Notes: a model not told the origin generated them from the sequence alone. A stretch of DNA of 64,000 nt from an uncultured Gelidibacter sp. (GCF_947500795.1 NZ_CANMTE010000004.1:334216-398215); one strand, 5' to 3'; counted from the stretch's first letter, positions 8,265 through 18,681 are shown. Numbers and translations are program-made.

Positions 8265-9209
8265 TTAAAAGAATCTTGGATTAACTTTTGTCTTTAATCT
8301 TGTTCCCAATTCAAAGCGTAAAAATATTTCATGAGATCCACTGTTGTAATTCCCCAATTCTGTCGTGTCATAATCATAAGCATACCCGAGCATGATATGA
8401 TCAGAAACTTGGAATCCTGCCATAGCACTTACCGCTGCGTCCAGTCTGTAAGCCAAACCAAAAGTAACCGTATCATACATAAGTGCATTAGCTGAAATAT
8501 CAAGTGCCAAAGGCGCCCCAACCACAGCTTTTGCCATGAAAGCAGGCTTTAATTTTAAATTAGGATTTAATGTAAACACATAACCTCCCATTAAATACAT
8601 GTGCGCTTTTTCACTAGCTGTAGATATTTGCACATCGTCATAATGTTCTGTTTGCAAAATATTAGGCGAAGACAAGCCTACATACCATTTTGGGGCATAC
8701 AGGTAAAGTCCAGTTCCTATTACAGGTGAACTATGATTTTCTCTTCTCAGATTGTAATCGTTTGGATTGTAAATGTTCAATCTACTCGGATCTAAATTCC
8801 AGATTGACACCCCTCCTTTAAGACCAAAAGATAGTTTTAAATCATTTTGTAGTTGAAGTGTATATGAGAAATCGGCCGTTACCATACTTTCGTCTGATGG
8901 TCCGATTTTATCACTGACAAATCCAAGTCCTAATCCTACACCTCTAACACCAATTGGTGAATGCAATGAAAAATTAAGAGTTTCAGGAGCGCCATCTAAT
9001 CCTACCCATTGATTTCTATACACACCCATAATGCTTAATGACCCTCTTGAGCCAGCATATGCAGGGTTAACAGAAACCGGGTTATACATATATTGCGTGT
9101 ATTGGGAGTCTTGTTGTGCCTGCGTAGTAGACACGCTAAAGAACATACTCACAAAAACTGCAAGTAGCAATAAATTCGATATTTTATAAGTCATTAGAAA
9201 TTGATTCAT
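8265..9209 (-). CDS. PorP/SprF-family type IX secretion membrane protein
   Basis: An outer-membrane beta-barrel protein with a signal peptide (LLLLAVFVSMFFSVSTTQAQ) and the family N-terminus QDSQYTQYMYNPVSVNPAYAGSRG. I choose ATG 9209 (MNQFLMT); the longer ORF uses GTG 9221 and would overlap the upstream gene by 11 bp, while ATG 9209 leaves 1 bp after its stop. SprF-type proteins attach or export type IX cargo that carries type B C-terminal domains. The neighbouring gene product has exactly such a domain, so cargo and barrel are probably dedicated partners. Confidence 0.92.
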   Translation of the reverse strand: MNQFLMTYKISNLLLLAVFVSMFFSVSTTQAQQDSQYTQYMYNPVSVNPAYAGSRGSLSIMGVYRNQWVGLDGAPETLNFSLHSPIGVRGVGLGLGFVSDKIGPSDESMVTADFSYTLQLQNDLKLSFGLKGGVSIWNLDPSRLNIYNPNDYNLRRENHSSPVIGTGLYLYAPKWYVGLSSPNILQTEHYDDVQISTASEKAHMYLMGGYVFTLNPNLKLKPAFMAKAVVGAPLALDISANALMYDTVTFGLAYRLDAAVSAMAGFQVSDHIMLGYAYDYDTTELGNYNSGSHEIFLRFELGTRLKTKVNPRFF

Positions 9210-9210
9210 T

Positions 9211-10452
9211 TTAGTTGGCACTTAAATATAAATATCCAGCTTGTTTGTGAAAGTTTTTCTCTGCATCAGGTCCATATTGATACTCTAAGATGTAATAATA
9301 AGTACCAGAAGGTAATTGTTCAGAATCCTTAAATGTAAGTCGTCCTGAAGAATAGCCTGCAAAGACATTTCCATTTACGCCATAATTATTAGTTTCATAA
9401 ACCTTAACACCCCATCTGTTGAACACCTGAACTTTTAAGTTCTTAGCACATTCATTGTTGGATTGATCAATAAGGAACGTATCATTAATACCATCACCAT
9501 TCGGTGTTACAGAATTGTAAATCACAAGACCGCATGGTAAAATCAAATCCTTTTTAACACGACCAAGTGTAAACACACCATAACCGTACACGGATGTAGT
9601 AACTGTTTTGTTTGCAGTGTCGATAGCGCCACCTTCATCAACCCACATGTTTGTTGTTGGATTCCAACGTACAATTGTAAGCGCACCTTGTTGTGCAGCA
9701 TCAATCATAGATTGTGGCGTAGTTGACGCATCCCATGATAATGTAATCATCATGTTTTCGTCTGGTGTAGATTGTTTTTCAATAGTCCAATATTCTTGGT
9801 TGTCTATTTCTTCAATAACCCCAGCTCTTAAATTGTGAGGATACATTGCATCGCTATTATCAAAATAATATTTCCCTTCAAAAATAGCTGCTGCATTTGA
9901 AGGCGCAGAAATACCACCAAAACGATAGAAACCACCATCTCCAATAGGAAACATAAATTCTTTATCTCCAACTTTATTTACAGGACCATCTACGTGACTG
10001 GCATTGGAAGTATTTACATGATACCCGTCTGTACTAAAGGTAATTTCGCCTCCAAAATTGTCGTTATCTAAAATACCTGCAAAAAAATTGGCCTCTCCAC
10101 TAATGTCAATACTTCCTGATACTTCAAAAGGCACTGCGGTACTTACATTATTAAAAAAGGCATTGTAAAGAAAACTTGTTTTTGATCCGCTAATCTTTTG
10201 GTTAGCGTTTCCGATAAATCTGGAAAGCCCAGTATTTTGATAAAAATCTACAACACCTTCATTATTAAAATGGCTATAGAATAATACATCACCGTCGTTA
10301 TAAAATTTTCCAGATGCAAGGTTATTGAAACGTTCTAGCGTATATACCTTAGTACCTTCGCTGACGTAGAGCATCCCTTCATTGCTGGTCTGCGCCATTA
10401 AACCGCCGGTAAACAGTAAAAAAGCACTTATATGTAATAAAGATTTTTTCAT
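9211..10452 (-). CDS. Secreted protein with type IX type B C-terminal sorting domain
   Basis: 413 residues with signal peptide (MKKSLLHISAFLLFTGGLMAQ). The last ~100 residues form the type B (gliding-associated) sorting domain: YNSVTPNGDGINDTFLI, VQVFNRWGVKVYE, LPSGTYYYILEY, KQAGYLYL. The central part is a beta-rich region without a clear family. It should be exported through the T9SS and held on the surface, probably through the SprF-like barrel encoded next. The upstream 194-bp gap to the collagen-like gene contains a perfect hairpin. Confidence 0.88.
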   Translation of the reverse strand: MKKSLLHISAFLLFTGGLMAQTSNEGMLYVSEGTKVYTLERFNNLASGKFYNDGDVLFYSHFNNEGVVDFYQNTGLSRFIGNANQKISGSKTSFLYNAFFNNVSTAVPFEVSGSIDISGEANFFAGILDNDNFGGEITFSTDGYHVNTSNASHVDGPVNKVGDKEFMFPIGDGGFYRFGGISAPSNAAAIFEGKYYFDNSDAMYPHNLRAGVIEEIDNQEYWTIEKQSTPDENMMITLSWDASTTPQSMIDAAQQGALTIVRWNPTTNMWVDEGGAIDTANKTVTTSVYGYGVFTLGRVKKDLILPCGLVIYNSVTPNGDGINDTFLIDQSNNECAKNLKVQVFNRWGVKVYETNNYGVNGNVFAGYSSGRLTFKDSEQLPSGTYYYILEYQYGPDAEKNFHKQAGYLYLSAN

Positions 10453-10592
10453 TAATCTATTATATTTAATTTAGGATAGTGTTTTACTCTGAGAACATAT
10501 ATATGGAAACCACTAAACATTTCCGGTTCTAAACTTCAAATCAAAAGCCTTTCAAGGACATTAATTTGACTGACTGAATAATATCGGCCATT

Positions 10593-10626
10593 GACGCTTG
10601 TATTCCTGTTGTGCAATACAAGCGTC
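10593..10626. other. Perfect 12-bp hairpin between collagen-like and type B genes
   Basis: gacgcttgtatt and aatacaagcgtc are exact complements around a 10-nt loop. There is no T-tract on either side, so a simple intrinsic terminator is unlikely. Attenuation, mRNA processing or 3'-end protection of the collagen-like transcript are possible. Confidence 0.7.
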
Positions 10627-10646
10627 ATGATCCGCTTAAATTAAAT

Positions 10647-12098
10647 TTATTTTTTAGCAACGATAATCGTCATATATGACGGTAAGTTGCCACTATTAGC
10701 TTTAACAGTATACGTTAATACGCCGCTATCGCTAATTTGAACATTCTCAAATTTTGTAGTATCATACCATGTAATGAAAAAATTCAATTGGCTGCTTGGT
10801 ACCACTGGAAGGGCAGCTGTAGCGCTTGGATTTTGAACCATTGGAGAACCTTGAGCTTGGTACATTGCGTAAACATTTACACTACCAAAAGTTTGCCCTG
10901 AAGGAACTTGGTTTTGATTTGTATACACAGGCACTGGAGGCAAGTATAAGTAAGTTGGCACTGAAGTACCAGAGTCTCCTTTAGGACCCTGTGGACCTTC
11001 TGGACCTTGTGGACCTGCTGGACCTGCTGGACCTGCTGGACCTTCATCACCTCTTTGCCCCTGAATTCCCTCTGGTCCTACTGGACCTTCCAAACCTTGA
11101 GGACCCGCTGGGCCTTCAATACCTTCTGCTCCAACTGGACCTGCTGGACCTTGCGCACCAATTGGACCACGTGGTCCTGCTGGACCTTCTGGACCTGCTA
11201 TTCCTGCTGGACCTGCTGGACCTGCTAATCCTCTAGGACCTGCTGGGCCGGCTGGGCCAACGGCACCTGTAATACCTTGAATTCCTCTTGGTCCTTCTGG
11301 ACCTTCTTGACCTTCTGGACCTACAGCCCCTACATCTCCTTTTTCTCCTTTTGGACCTTGAGGACCTGTTTCGCCTTGTGGACCTGTTAGACCAGTTGGG
11401 CCTATTGCTCCAGTATCACCTTTAACACCTTTCAATCCCATTGGACCTTGTGGACCCGCTGGACCAACTGGACCTTGAACTCCTGGATCTCCTTTGTCTC
11501 CCTTAGGACCTTGGATGCTTACGGTAACAGAACTGTTATTTTCGTTTGTAAATGTGAACGTCCCATCATTGTTATCAACAAGGTTCGTTACACTTTGGAA
11601 ATTTTGAATAATTGTCTTTAGATCAATTTTTGTAAGATTTTCATCCTCATCCATATATTCTAAAGTAAAGCCGTCTGCATTTAGACGTAACATTGTAAGC
11701 GTTTGAAGACTCGCATCTCCAATAACTTGAACGTCGCCATTCGCATCAATACGTATAAATTGATTGTTTACAACATCCCAAAGAACAACGTTGTCTGGCA
11801 AAGTCATCTCTGTACTTGTAGCCAATTTGTTCCAACGTCCTTGGCTCCAGTAATAATAACCAGGTGTTACTGCGTTGCTGTTACTCGTATTGTATACAAG
11901 TAAACTCTCAACATTACCTCCAGTGATGGTCACTTGATCGGTAACGCCTGTTAACGCTATCTGAGGAATTAATACCCCTCTATCTGATGATTTTATTTCT
12001 AATTGAGTTGAAGGATTAGGCACATCTGTACCAATACCAACCTGTGCAAAAATAAAATTACCCGTAAGTAAAGTAATTAGTAGTAATAGTTTTTTCAT
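10647..12098 (-). CDS. Secreted collagen-like (Gly-X-Y) repeat protein
   Basis: 483 aa with signal peptide (cleavage near IFAQ/VGIG). Residues 20-100 resemble the N-terminal region of flavobacterial surface proteins that start VGIGTDxPxPSxxLEI. Residues 197-376 are 60 uninterrupted Gly-X-Y triplets, rich in GPA, GPQ, GPE and GDK-type charged triplets, followed by a ~107-residue globular C-terminus without a recognisable T9SS sorting domain. Bacterial collagen-like tracts form trimeric rods. The position at the head of the type B/SprF/OmpA cluster suggests an extracellular stalk or filament protein. How it crosses the outer membrane without a sorting domain is unclear. Confidence 0.9.
   Translation of the reverse strand: MKKLLLLITLLTGNFIFAQVGIGTDVPNPSTQLEIKSSDRGVLIPQIALTGVTDQVTITGGNVESLLVYNTSNSNAVTPGYYYWSQGRWNKLATSTEMTLPDNVVLWDVVNNQFIRIDANGDVQVIGDASLQTLTMLRLNADGFTLEYMDEDENLTKIDLKTIIQNFQSVTNLVDNNDGTFTFTNENNSSVTVSIQGPKGDKGDPGVQGPVGPAGPQGPMGLKGVKGDTGAIGPTGLTGPQGETGPQGPKGEKGDVGAVGPEGQEGPEGPRGIQGITGAVGPAGPAGPRGLAGPAGPAGIAGPEGPAGPRGPIGAQGPAGPVGAEGIEGPAGPQGLEGPVGPEGIQGQRGDEGPAGPAGPAGPQGPEGPQGPKGDSGTSVPTYLYLPPVPVYTNQNQVPSGQTFGSVNVYAMYQAQGSPMVQNPSATAALPVVPSSQLNFFITWYDTTKFENVQISDSGVLTYTVKANSGNLPSYMTIIVAKK
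10971..11510 (-). repeat. Collagen-like 9-bp repeat tract (60 Gly-X-Y codons)
   Basis: Tandem degenerate 9-mers, on the + strand mostly (t/a)ggacc(t/a)(g/t)(c/t), encode the triplet region. The antisense ORFs at 10991-11236 and 11007-11228 ([18 protein letters not shown]) are artefacts of this repeat. The uninterrupted phase shows selection for the triplet register. Confidence 0.95.
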
Positions 12099-12573
12099 AA
12101 TTAATTAATGTGAGAGCTGTTCTTATTTAGTTTTTGTTGAATAGATTAATTTTAAAATTCCTTTAAATCAAGCTTTTGTAGTAAAATACTGAACAAAGAA
12201 TATTCGTCAAAAATATATTGAAAATCATGCGAAAACAAGCGTTCTGTTAAAAATAAATTAAAAATTTTAACATAATTAATACAATAAAATCACAACAACC
12301 TGACTATCAACACTTTAAAATATATTATTGTTTAAGTCAATTCTCATTTAATTAAACAAATGAACTCCTTTGACAGGGCAAATTTAGTGTTTAGACCAAT
12401 TTACATTGCTCTATACGCTAAAAAACAGAACTCAAAAGAAAACAATCGTCAAAAATTATTTCTACAGAGCTCACGATTCCATGGGTTGGAAAGAATGTGG
12501 TATGTTTCATTTATCGTCCTTACCCTTAATACGATAATTATTTTTAAAAGATTAATTTTATAGAAAAAAGTAG
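12099..12573. other. Intergenic region between divergent collagen-like and antiporter genes
   Basis: 475 bp, very AT-rich, presumably containing both divergent promoters. A 67-codon ORF (12360-12563) has no recognisable features and I do not support it as a gene. No terminator or repeat was seen. Confidence 0.6.
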
Positions 12574-14430
12574 ATGAGTGGAAATATTCTTTTAGAAGCC
12601 ATAATTTTTCTTGCCGGTGGTGTCATTTGTGTAGCGATTGCCAAAAAGATCGGACTCAGTTCCATAATTGGCTATTTATTAGCAGGGATGATGATTGGCC
12701 CGTTTATACTTGGGTTCATGAAACATGAGGGCGAAGAAATTTTAGCCTTTGCGGAATTTGGTGTGGTGATGATGCTTTTCCTTATTGGTTTAGAAATAGA
12801 ACCCAAGAGCTTTTGGAAAATGAGAAAATCCATATTAGGACTGGGGTCAATGCAAGTTATTGGGACCATGGCACTCACCTTTATAATTTGCCACTTTATG
12901 GGTCTGGAATGGAAAATGGCCCTTACCGCAGCAATGGCGGTAGCACTTTCGTCCACTGCCATAACTCTTCAAACCAATAAGGAAAAGGGCTTAATGAAAA
13001 CCACTTACGGTGCATCGTCATTTTCAATTTTATTATTTCAGGATATTATGGTCATCGTCATGATAGCCGCCCTACCCTTATTATCCAATGTGCCCGAAGA
13101 ATCATTAACTGAAGAAGGCGTCGCTGCTTCATCCGCCAACCTCCTTGACAGTTTACCTTTGGCCTTACACGCCTTAGCTATTTTTGTCCCTATCGTACTT
13201 ATTATTTTGTCAGGACGCTATTTGATTGTGCCTATGTTACGGTTGGTAGCTCAAACTGGCGTAAGGGAATTATTGGTGGCTTCAGCCTTATTGATCGTTT
13301 TTTCAATTTCATTTTTAATGGAATTGGCAGGCTTGAGTCCAGCATTGGGAGCCTTCCTAGGCGGTGTGGTATTGGCGTCCAGCGAATTTAAACATGAACT
13401 TGAAAGTTCTCTCGATCCTTTTAAGGGCCTGCTTCTGGGATTATTTTTTATGGCCGTCGGCGCTTCGATTAATTTTTTGGTGATTGCCGATCAACCTGTA
13501 TTAATCGTTAGCCTAGTTTTTGCTGTCATTTTAGTGAAAGCAGTAATTCTGTTTATTGTAGGTTGGATTTATAAACTGAAAATAGACCAGCGCATGTTAT
13601 TGGTGGTAGGTTTATCCCAAATTGGTGAATTTGCCTTTGTCCTTCTATCCTTCGCGTTTCAACTAAATATTTTCTCACAGGAGGAACATGATATTCTTCT
13701 TGTAGTAACAGCACTAACAATGACCTTAACGCCCATTTTATGGATGATTAATGAACGCTTATTCTTACCTAAAATCGGCACCAAGGAATCGCAAAAATCT
13801 TCGGATAAAATTGAAAAACATCATAAAATTATTCTCTTAGGATTTGGACATTTTGGAAGCACTATAGGCCGATTTTTACGTGCGCACGGCATTGAAGCCA
13901 CCGTCATTGACTCCAACTCAAATCATGTAGATTATTTAAGAACTATGGGATTTGATGTTCTTTATGGCGATGTGTCGCGTATTGATTTGCTTGAGTCCGC
14001 GGGAATTGCAGAAGCCGATTTTTTAATCTCGGCTATTGACGGCCCGGATGTGAGTCTGCATTTAATGAAGAAACTAAAGAAGAAATATCCCAAATTAAAA
14101 CTCATCGTTCGCGCAAAAAACAGCTTTGATGCCTACGATTTTTATAACTTAGGAGTAGATCACATCTACCGTGAATCGTTTGCCACATCTGTAAAGTTAG
14201 CGAGTGATTTACTTTACAATATGGGATTCGATAAAAAAGCGACGGAAGAGCAAGCTGAGAAATTCATTCAATTGGATATGGAAAGTTTTGAACGACTTGC
14301 CAAAACATCCGCTACGGGAAAAGAATACATCTTTAAGGCTCGTGAAGAAATGGAGATGCAAGAAGAAATTTTACAGGGTGCATTTAACTTACGGAGTAGC
14401 GCCATTGACAGCCATAAAAGAGAGTCCTAA
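12574..14430 (+). CDS. CPA2-family monovalent cation/H+ antiporter with RCK/TrkA-N domain
   Basis: 618 aa. About 12 membrane helices (residues 1-390) carry KefB/C-family signatures such as GYLLAGMMIGP, FAEFGVVMMLFLIGLE, SSTAITLQ and LGAFLGGVVLASS. A cytosolic TrkA-N/RCK nucleotide-binding domain follows (IILLGFGHFGSTIGRFLRAHG, about 418-440; YGDVSRIDLLESAGI). Such proteins exchange K+ or Na+ for protons in the inner membrane and are gated by NAD(H) or glutathione adducts at the RCK domain. It stands alone and is followed by a good terminator. Whether it is a Kef-type K+ exporter or an Na+ exporter cannot be told. Confidence 0.92.
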   Translation: MSGNILLEAIIFLAGGVICVAIAKKIGLSSIIGYLLAGMMIGPFILGFMKHEGEEILAFAEFGVVMMLFLIGLEIEPKSFWKMRKSILGLGSMQVIGTMALTFIICHFMGLEWKMALTAAMAVALSSTAITLQTNKEKGLMKTTYGASSFSILLFQDIMVIVMIAALPLLSNVPEESLTEEGVAASSANLLDSLPLALHALAIFVPIVLIILSGRYLIVPMLRLVAQTGVRELLVASALLIVFSISFLMELAGLSPALGAFLGGVVLASSEFKHELESSLDPFKGLLLGLFFMAVGASINFLVIADQPVLIVSLVFAVILVKAVILFIVGWIYKLKIDQRMLLVVGLSQIGEFAFVLLSFAFQLNIFSQEEHDILLVVTALTMTLTPILWMINERLFLPKIGTKESQKSSDKIEKHHKIILLGFGHFGSTIGRFLRAHGIEATVIDSNSNHVDYLRTMGFDVLYGDVSRIDLLESAGIAEADFLISAIDGPDVSLHLMKKLKKKYPKLKLIVRAKNSFDAYDFYNLGVDHIYRESFATSVKLASDLLYNMGFDKKATEEQAEKFIQLDMESFERLAKTSATGKEYIFKAREEMEMQEEILQGAFNLRSSAIDSHKRES

Positions 14431-14450
14431 AAAAATGATTCTAAAAAAAA

Positions 14451-14477
14451 CATCCTTCTTGTCAATGAAGAAGGATG
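14451..14477. terminator. Bidirectional terminator between antiporter and GH109-like gene
   Basis: catccttctt-gtcaatg-aagaaggatg is a perfect 10-bp stem with an A8 run on its left and an AT-rich right flank, lying between two convergent genes. Confidence 0.85.
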
Positions 14478-14517
14478 CTTAAAATATTTAAAAAATTCGA
14501 AAGTTAAATTCCTATTG

Positions 14518-15933
14518 TTAATCCGCTAAGAGGACATTTGTAGTTCCACCACCAGTCAAGCTGATATCTACAGGCGCATTCGTTTTCCAATGCCCTCGTG
14601 TAAAATCTGGCACATCAATAGAGTTAGAACGATTTGCTACAGATTGCTCACTTAGAGGCGTCACGGCACTCCATAATGCCGCGTCATACACGTCTTGATC
14701 TAATGGAAGTCCGTTACGCAAACAGTCAATTAAGCGCCAGTCCATAATAAAGTCCATACCGCCATGACCACCAACGCGCTTGGCAAGATCACCTACTTTT
14801 TTTACAATTTCTGGGGTGTATTTTTCTTCCACCGCTTTATATTCTTGCTCGTTTAACCACGAGTGTCCTTTCGAAATTTTTCCCGGTTCTGGATATTTTT
14901 GAGCAAAACCTTCCGTACCGCTTACCATATGAATTCGCGAATAAGGTCTTGGCGAACTCACATCATGCTGCATCATCATACTTCTACCATTCTTTGTTTT
15001 AATGATGGTCGTGTTCATATTTCCTCTAAAATTAGCGTTTTTAAATTCGCTGAAAAAAGGATCTTCCCCAGCCAATTTGGTGGCTCGTTTATGCATCGAA
15101 AAATCGGCACTTGAAAGCGATGTTAAATAATCCATTTGATCACCTCTATTCACATTCATAATCTGACAAATTGGACCTAATCCGTGCGTAGCATAAAGAT
15201 TTCCGTCGCGACCAATGTTTTCCTTTAAACGCCACATATCTTCGTAACCGTTTTTATCAAAATTTAAATCCACCAAATCATGGATGTAAGCACCTTCACC
15301 ATGTACAATATCACCAAAATACCCTTGGCGCGCCATGTTAAGTGTCAATAATTCGAAAAAGTCATAACAACAATTTTCAAGCATCATACAATGCATCTTG
15401 GTACGCTCTGAAGTTTCCACCAATTCCCAGCACTCATCAATCGTTTTTGCTGCTGGCACCTCCACGGCCACATGACGTCCCGCATTCATCCCATATACGG
15501 CCATAGGCACGTGCAAATCCCACGGTGTAGCAATATAAATCAAGTCTAAGTCTTCAGTGTCGATCATTTGTTTCCAAGCATCTTCACTGCCACTATAAAC
15601 TTTCGGGTTGTGTTTTGTACCATCTAAAAGTTTCTTGGCATATTCAGCTTGTTTAGGTCGTAAGTCACACAAGGCTTTTATTTCCACACCGTCTATATAA
15701 CTCATTCTTTTAACTGCCGATGGGCCTCGCATTCCCAAACCGATAAAGCCAATCTTTACGGTTTCAATTTTAGGCGCGGCGTAGCCTGACATGTTAAAAC
15801 GAGAAGTCCCCATGTTTGGTGGGACTATAATTCCCGAAGTGGAACTGCAGCTTACGAATCCGCCAGTTGCAACACCCAGTCCTGCTAATCCAGTTAGCTT
15901 TAAAAAATTTCTTCTGTTATTTGAATTACTCAT
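14518..15933 (-). CDS. Gfo/Idh/MocA-fold glycosidase, GH109-like, Tat-exported
   Basis: 471 aa with a Tat-type signal (NNRRNFLKLTGLAG) and a possible lipobox (GFVSC). The NAD-binding Rossmann motif is KIGFIGLGMRG (about 61-71). The region MMLENCCYDFFELLTLNMARQG and GEGAYIHDL match GH109 enzymes, NAD-dependent alpha-N-acetylgalactosaminidases that act by oxidation, elimination, addition and reduction. The substrate could be another HexNAc glycoside. The protein probably works in the periplasm or on a membrane anchor. No polysaccharide-utilisation genes (SusC/D) are next to it. Confidence 0.86.
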   Translation of the reverse strand: MSNSNNRRNFLKLTGLAGLGVATGGFVSCSSTSGIIVPPNMGTSRFNMSGYAAPKIETVKIGFIGLGMRGPSAVKRMSYIDGVEIKALCDLRPKQAEYAKKLLDGTKHNPKVYSGSEDAWKQMIDTEDLDLIYIATPWDLHVPMAVYGMNAGRHVAVEVPAAKTIDECWELVETSERTKMHCMMLENCCYDFFELLTLNMARQGYFGDIVHGEGAYIHDLVDLNFDKNGYEDMWRLKENIGRDGNLYATHGLGPICQIMNVNRGDQMDYLTSLSSADFSMHKRATKLAGEDPFFSEFKNANFRGNMNTTIIKTKNGRSMMMQHDVSSPRPYSRIHMVSGTEGFAQKYPEPGKISKGHSWLNEQEYKAVEEKYTPEIVKKVGDLAKRVGGHGGMDFIMDWRLIDCLRNGLPLDQDVYDAALWSAVTPLSEQSVANRSNSIDVPDFTRGHWKTNAPVDISLTGGGTTNVLLAD

Positions 15934-16476
15934 TGTTTAGGTATTAGTTGTATATCAATTTCTAACTTCAAAAATCATTAGAAAAAAATTGACAATTCAA
16001 TAACCAAAATGAGCGATTATGAAGGTCAGACACTAATGACTTAACCTATAAAGATATTCCGTTTATTGAAAATGGCAAAAGTTATTTAGAATAAAAATCC
16101 ACTTGCACTCTAATGTGGAAGCTTGCACCACAGTGAAGTGATGACTCTCAAGTGGATACTTGAATCGTCGAAAAAACAATCAAAAAAAAATGCCTCTACA
16201 TCCAAAAGGGCGTAAAGGCATTTTATTATTTATAATCATTTAGTGTCCAGCAAAAACCAATTTTAAATTATCAAACCCAATTAAAGTAAGGGACATTGGA
16301 TAATTTTCGAAATGGGACTTTGCTTTTTTAAAATTATTTCTACCGAGATTGAATGGGAGATTGCAATTTAAATTACCGCTGTTTGTTATTTAGTTTCAAG
16401 CAAATCTTTATTCTTGATTCTAGAAGCGAAGCGGACTTGATTCTTTTTCGTCCAACAATGATTTATAAATTAAAAC
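15934..16476. other. Long intergenic region (543 bp)
   Basis: Upstream region of the GH109-like gene and downstream region of the M1 peptidase. It contains the hairpin at 16187-16224 and otherwise no ORF, repeat or promoter that I can support. Confidence 0.6.
16187..16224. terminator. Hairpin with T-tract in the M1 peptidase 3' region
   Basis: aaaatgcctctac and gtaaaggcatttt pair with one mismatch around a 12-nt loop, flanked by an A-run on the left and ttttatta on the right. It may end the peptidase transcript (minus strand), although it lies about 250 bp after the stop. Confidence 0.7.
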
Positions 16477-18405
16477 TTACAATTTATTCCAAGTATCATT
16501 TAACATATTGACATCTGCCAACATTTTATTCGGATCTAATACGACGCGTTGCACGCTTTTAGTCGTTTTTAATAAATGGCTCCACGTATTTCCACGCTGC
16601 CAAATTTCAACTGGAAGTCTAACATTTTCGGTAGTATTATCTGAATAAATCACCTGAAGTTCTACAGGCATCGGAATTTCTCCAGTATTCTCAACAGTAA
16701 TCAAATAGTTCCCTTGATATTCCTCCACGGAAGCAATTCCCATGTCAATGTTACCATTCCCATAAAACCATCCTTTCCAGAAATACGACAAGTTTTCACC
16801 AGATACATTTTCCATATGATTGAAAAAGTCATTAGGCTGTGGGTGTTTAAAGGCCCAATGGCGGATATAACTATTAAAAGCATTATCAAAGCGCTCAGGT
16901 CCTAAAATGTACTCGCGAAGCATAAATAAGCCAGATGCCGGTTTGTAATAGGCAGTATAAGCCAAGTTTCTTGCATTGGCAACATCTGGAGCGGTATCAA
17001 TACCTTCACGTTTTTCGTAAGTTAAATAATTTACCAAATTACGCGGCTTGTCTATTGAGGTGGAAAATTCACCCTTATTGAATGCTGCCGTACTGTAATG
17101 GTTGATAAATGTATTAAAACCTTCGTCCATCCACGGATAAAGACGCTCATTACTTCCCACAATCATCGGGAACCAATTGTGTCCAAACTCATGGTCTGTA
17201 ACGCCCCATAAATCTGAGCCTACACTTTGATAATGACAAAAACTAACCCCAGGATATTCCATTCCGCCCACACTTGCCGCTACGTTAATGGCATTGTAAT
17301 ATGGATAAGGAAAGTAAGTGGTTGAATAAAATTCTACCGACGCTTTTGTAAATTCCGTTGAACGCGTCCAAGCTGCCTTACCTGCACTTTCTTTAGGATA
17401 TACGGATTGCGCCATCCCTGTTTTGCCGTTACCAAGATTCATACGTGCAGCATCCCAAATAAATGCTTTTGATGAAGCCCAAGCCACATCACGCGTATTT
17501 TCCATTTTATAATGCCAGGTCAGCGTGCCGTTTGGTTTTGCTTGCGACGCAGGTTTGCCTACCTCATCAGGCTTGATAATATAAACGGTTTCATCGCTCT
17601 TTTCTGCTTTTGCAAAACGCTCTTGTTGCGTTTTTGTAAGCACCTCTTTCGGATTTTGTAAAACCCCAGAACACACCACCGTGTGATTTGCCGGAGCCGT
17701 AATTTTTACATCAAAAGTTCCGTATTCGCAATAGAACTCCCCTGCTCCTAAATACGGTTCTGTATTCCAACCCGTAACATCATCAAAAACCGCTACACGT
17801 GGATACCATTGTGCAAGTGCGTAAATAGTTCCGGCTTCAGTTTCCAATCGGCCCATACGGTCCATCCCTTCTACAGGAACTTTGAATTTAAAGTCCATAC
17901 CAATGGTCACTTTTCCTCCATTGGCAGCCAAAGGTTTGTCAAGAAAAAGTTGCATGCGGGTATCGGTCACTAAGTATTTTGAAGAGGTTCCTGTTGCCGT
18001 TTTAGCAGACACATTGTTCAATTCAAATCCGCCTTCAACATCACCAGCATAACGGCTTCCTAAGACAGAGGTCGTTAAGGTGCCTCTTGAAGTTTCCGTA
18101 AAACGGTTTTGTTCCAAATACAGCCAAATAAACTCTAAAGCTTCTGGGCTGTTGTTGGTATAATCAATGGTAACGGTACCAGAAACGGTATGATTTTTAT
18201 CGTCTAAGGCCACATCTAAATTATAATCGGCTGAATTTTGCCAATATTCTGGACCAGGTTTGCCTGATGCCGTTCGATAGATATTGCCTTGGCGATAAGA
18301 CACATTGTCAAATAAATGCTGATTGTTCTTTACTGCTTCTTGAGCAACTACAGACAAGGAAAAAGCGAATAACATGAGCAACATGCTATTTTTTAAATAC
18401 TTCAT
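16477..18405 (-). CDS. M1-family zinc metallopeptidase, secreted
   Basis: 642 aa with a signal peptide (LLMLFAFSLSVVAQ). The zinc site is HEFGH followed after exactly 18 residues by Glu (WMDEGFNTF), the M1 HExxH-x18-E signature. The preceding GGMEYPG corresponds to the GxMEN exopeptidase motif, with Tyr in place of Asn. N-terminal beta-sandwich (LDVALDDKNHTVSGTVTIDY) and C-terminal parts fit bacterial aminopeptidase-like M1 proteins. The signal implies periplasmic or outer-membrane location and a role in peptide breakdown. There is no operon partner. Confidence 0.92.
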   Translation of the reverse strand: MKYLKNSMLLMLFAFSLSVVAQEAVKNNQHLFDNVSYRQGNIYRTASGKPGPEYWQNSADYNLDVALDDKNHTVSGTVTIDYTNNSPEALEFIWLYLEQNRFTETSRGTLTTSVLGSRYAGDVEGGFELNNVSAKTATGTSSKYLVTDTRMQLFLDKPLAANGGKVTIGMDFKFKVPVEGMDRMGRLETEAGTIYALAQWYPRVAVFDDVTGWNTEPYLGAGEFYCEYGTFDVKITAPANHTVVCSGVLQNPKEVLTKTQQERFAKAEKSDETVYIIKPDEVGKPASQAKPNGTLTWHYKMENTRDVAWASSKAFIWDAARMNLGNGKTGMAQSVYPKESAGKAAWTRSTEFTKASVEFYSTTYFPYPYYNAINVAASVGGMEYPGVSFCHYQSVGSDLWGVTDHEFGHNWFPMIVGSNERLYPWMDEGFNTFINHYSTAAFNKGEFSTSIDKPRNLVNYLTYEKREGIDTAPDVANARNLAYTAYYKPASGLFMLREYILGPERFDNAFNSYIRHWAFKHPQPNDFFNHMENVSGENLSYFWKGWFYGNGNIDMGIASVEEYQGNYLITVENTGEIPMPVELQVIYSDNTTENVRLPVEIWQRGNTWSHLLKTTKSVQRVVLDPNKMLADVNMLNDTWNKL

Positions 18406-18681
18406 AATTAAAAATTTAATGATAGGAATGCGAATATACTAATTAGAACGAAAGAAAACAGGCGCTACGCTTGCTTGAGGATGAGTTTATGGATTATTTA
18501 ACATCCTGATTTCAATCGCCAACAAATGTTTAAACTTGAGCGTATTTTAAATTCCTAAGATTAACAATAACCCATTCCAATCATCTACACACAACATGTT
18601 TACAAAATAAAATCCGCCGCCAATCCATTTGTAAAACTTTAACAATTCGTTAAAAAAACAGAAGGGTGTTCATAAATTCAC

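Noticed and set aside
10991-11236. Plus-strand ORFs rich in DLLDL or WTCWTC opposite the collagen-like gene
   Set aside because: They are the antisense reading of the Gly-X-Y repeat, with no start context or function of their own.
12360-12563. 67-codon ORF upstream of the antiporter
   Set aside because: No recognisable domain, signal or conservation cue, and it sits in the AT-rich promoter region.
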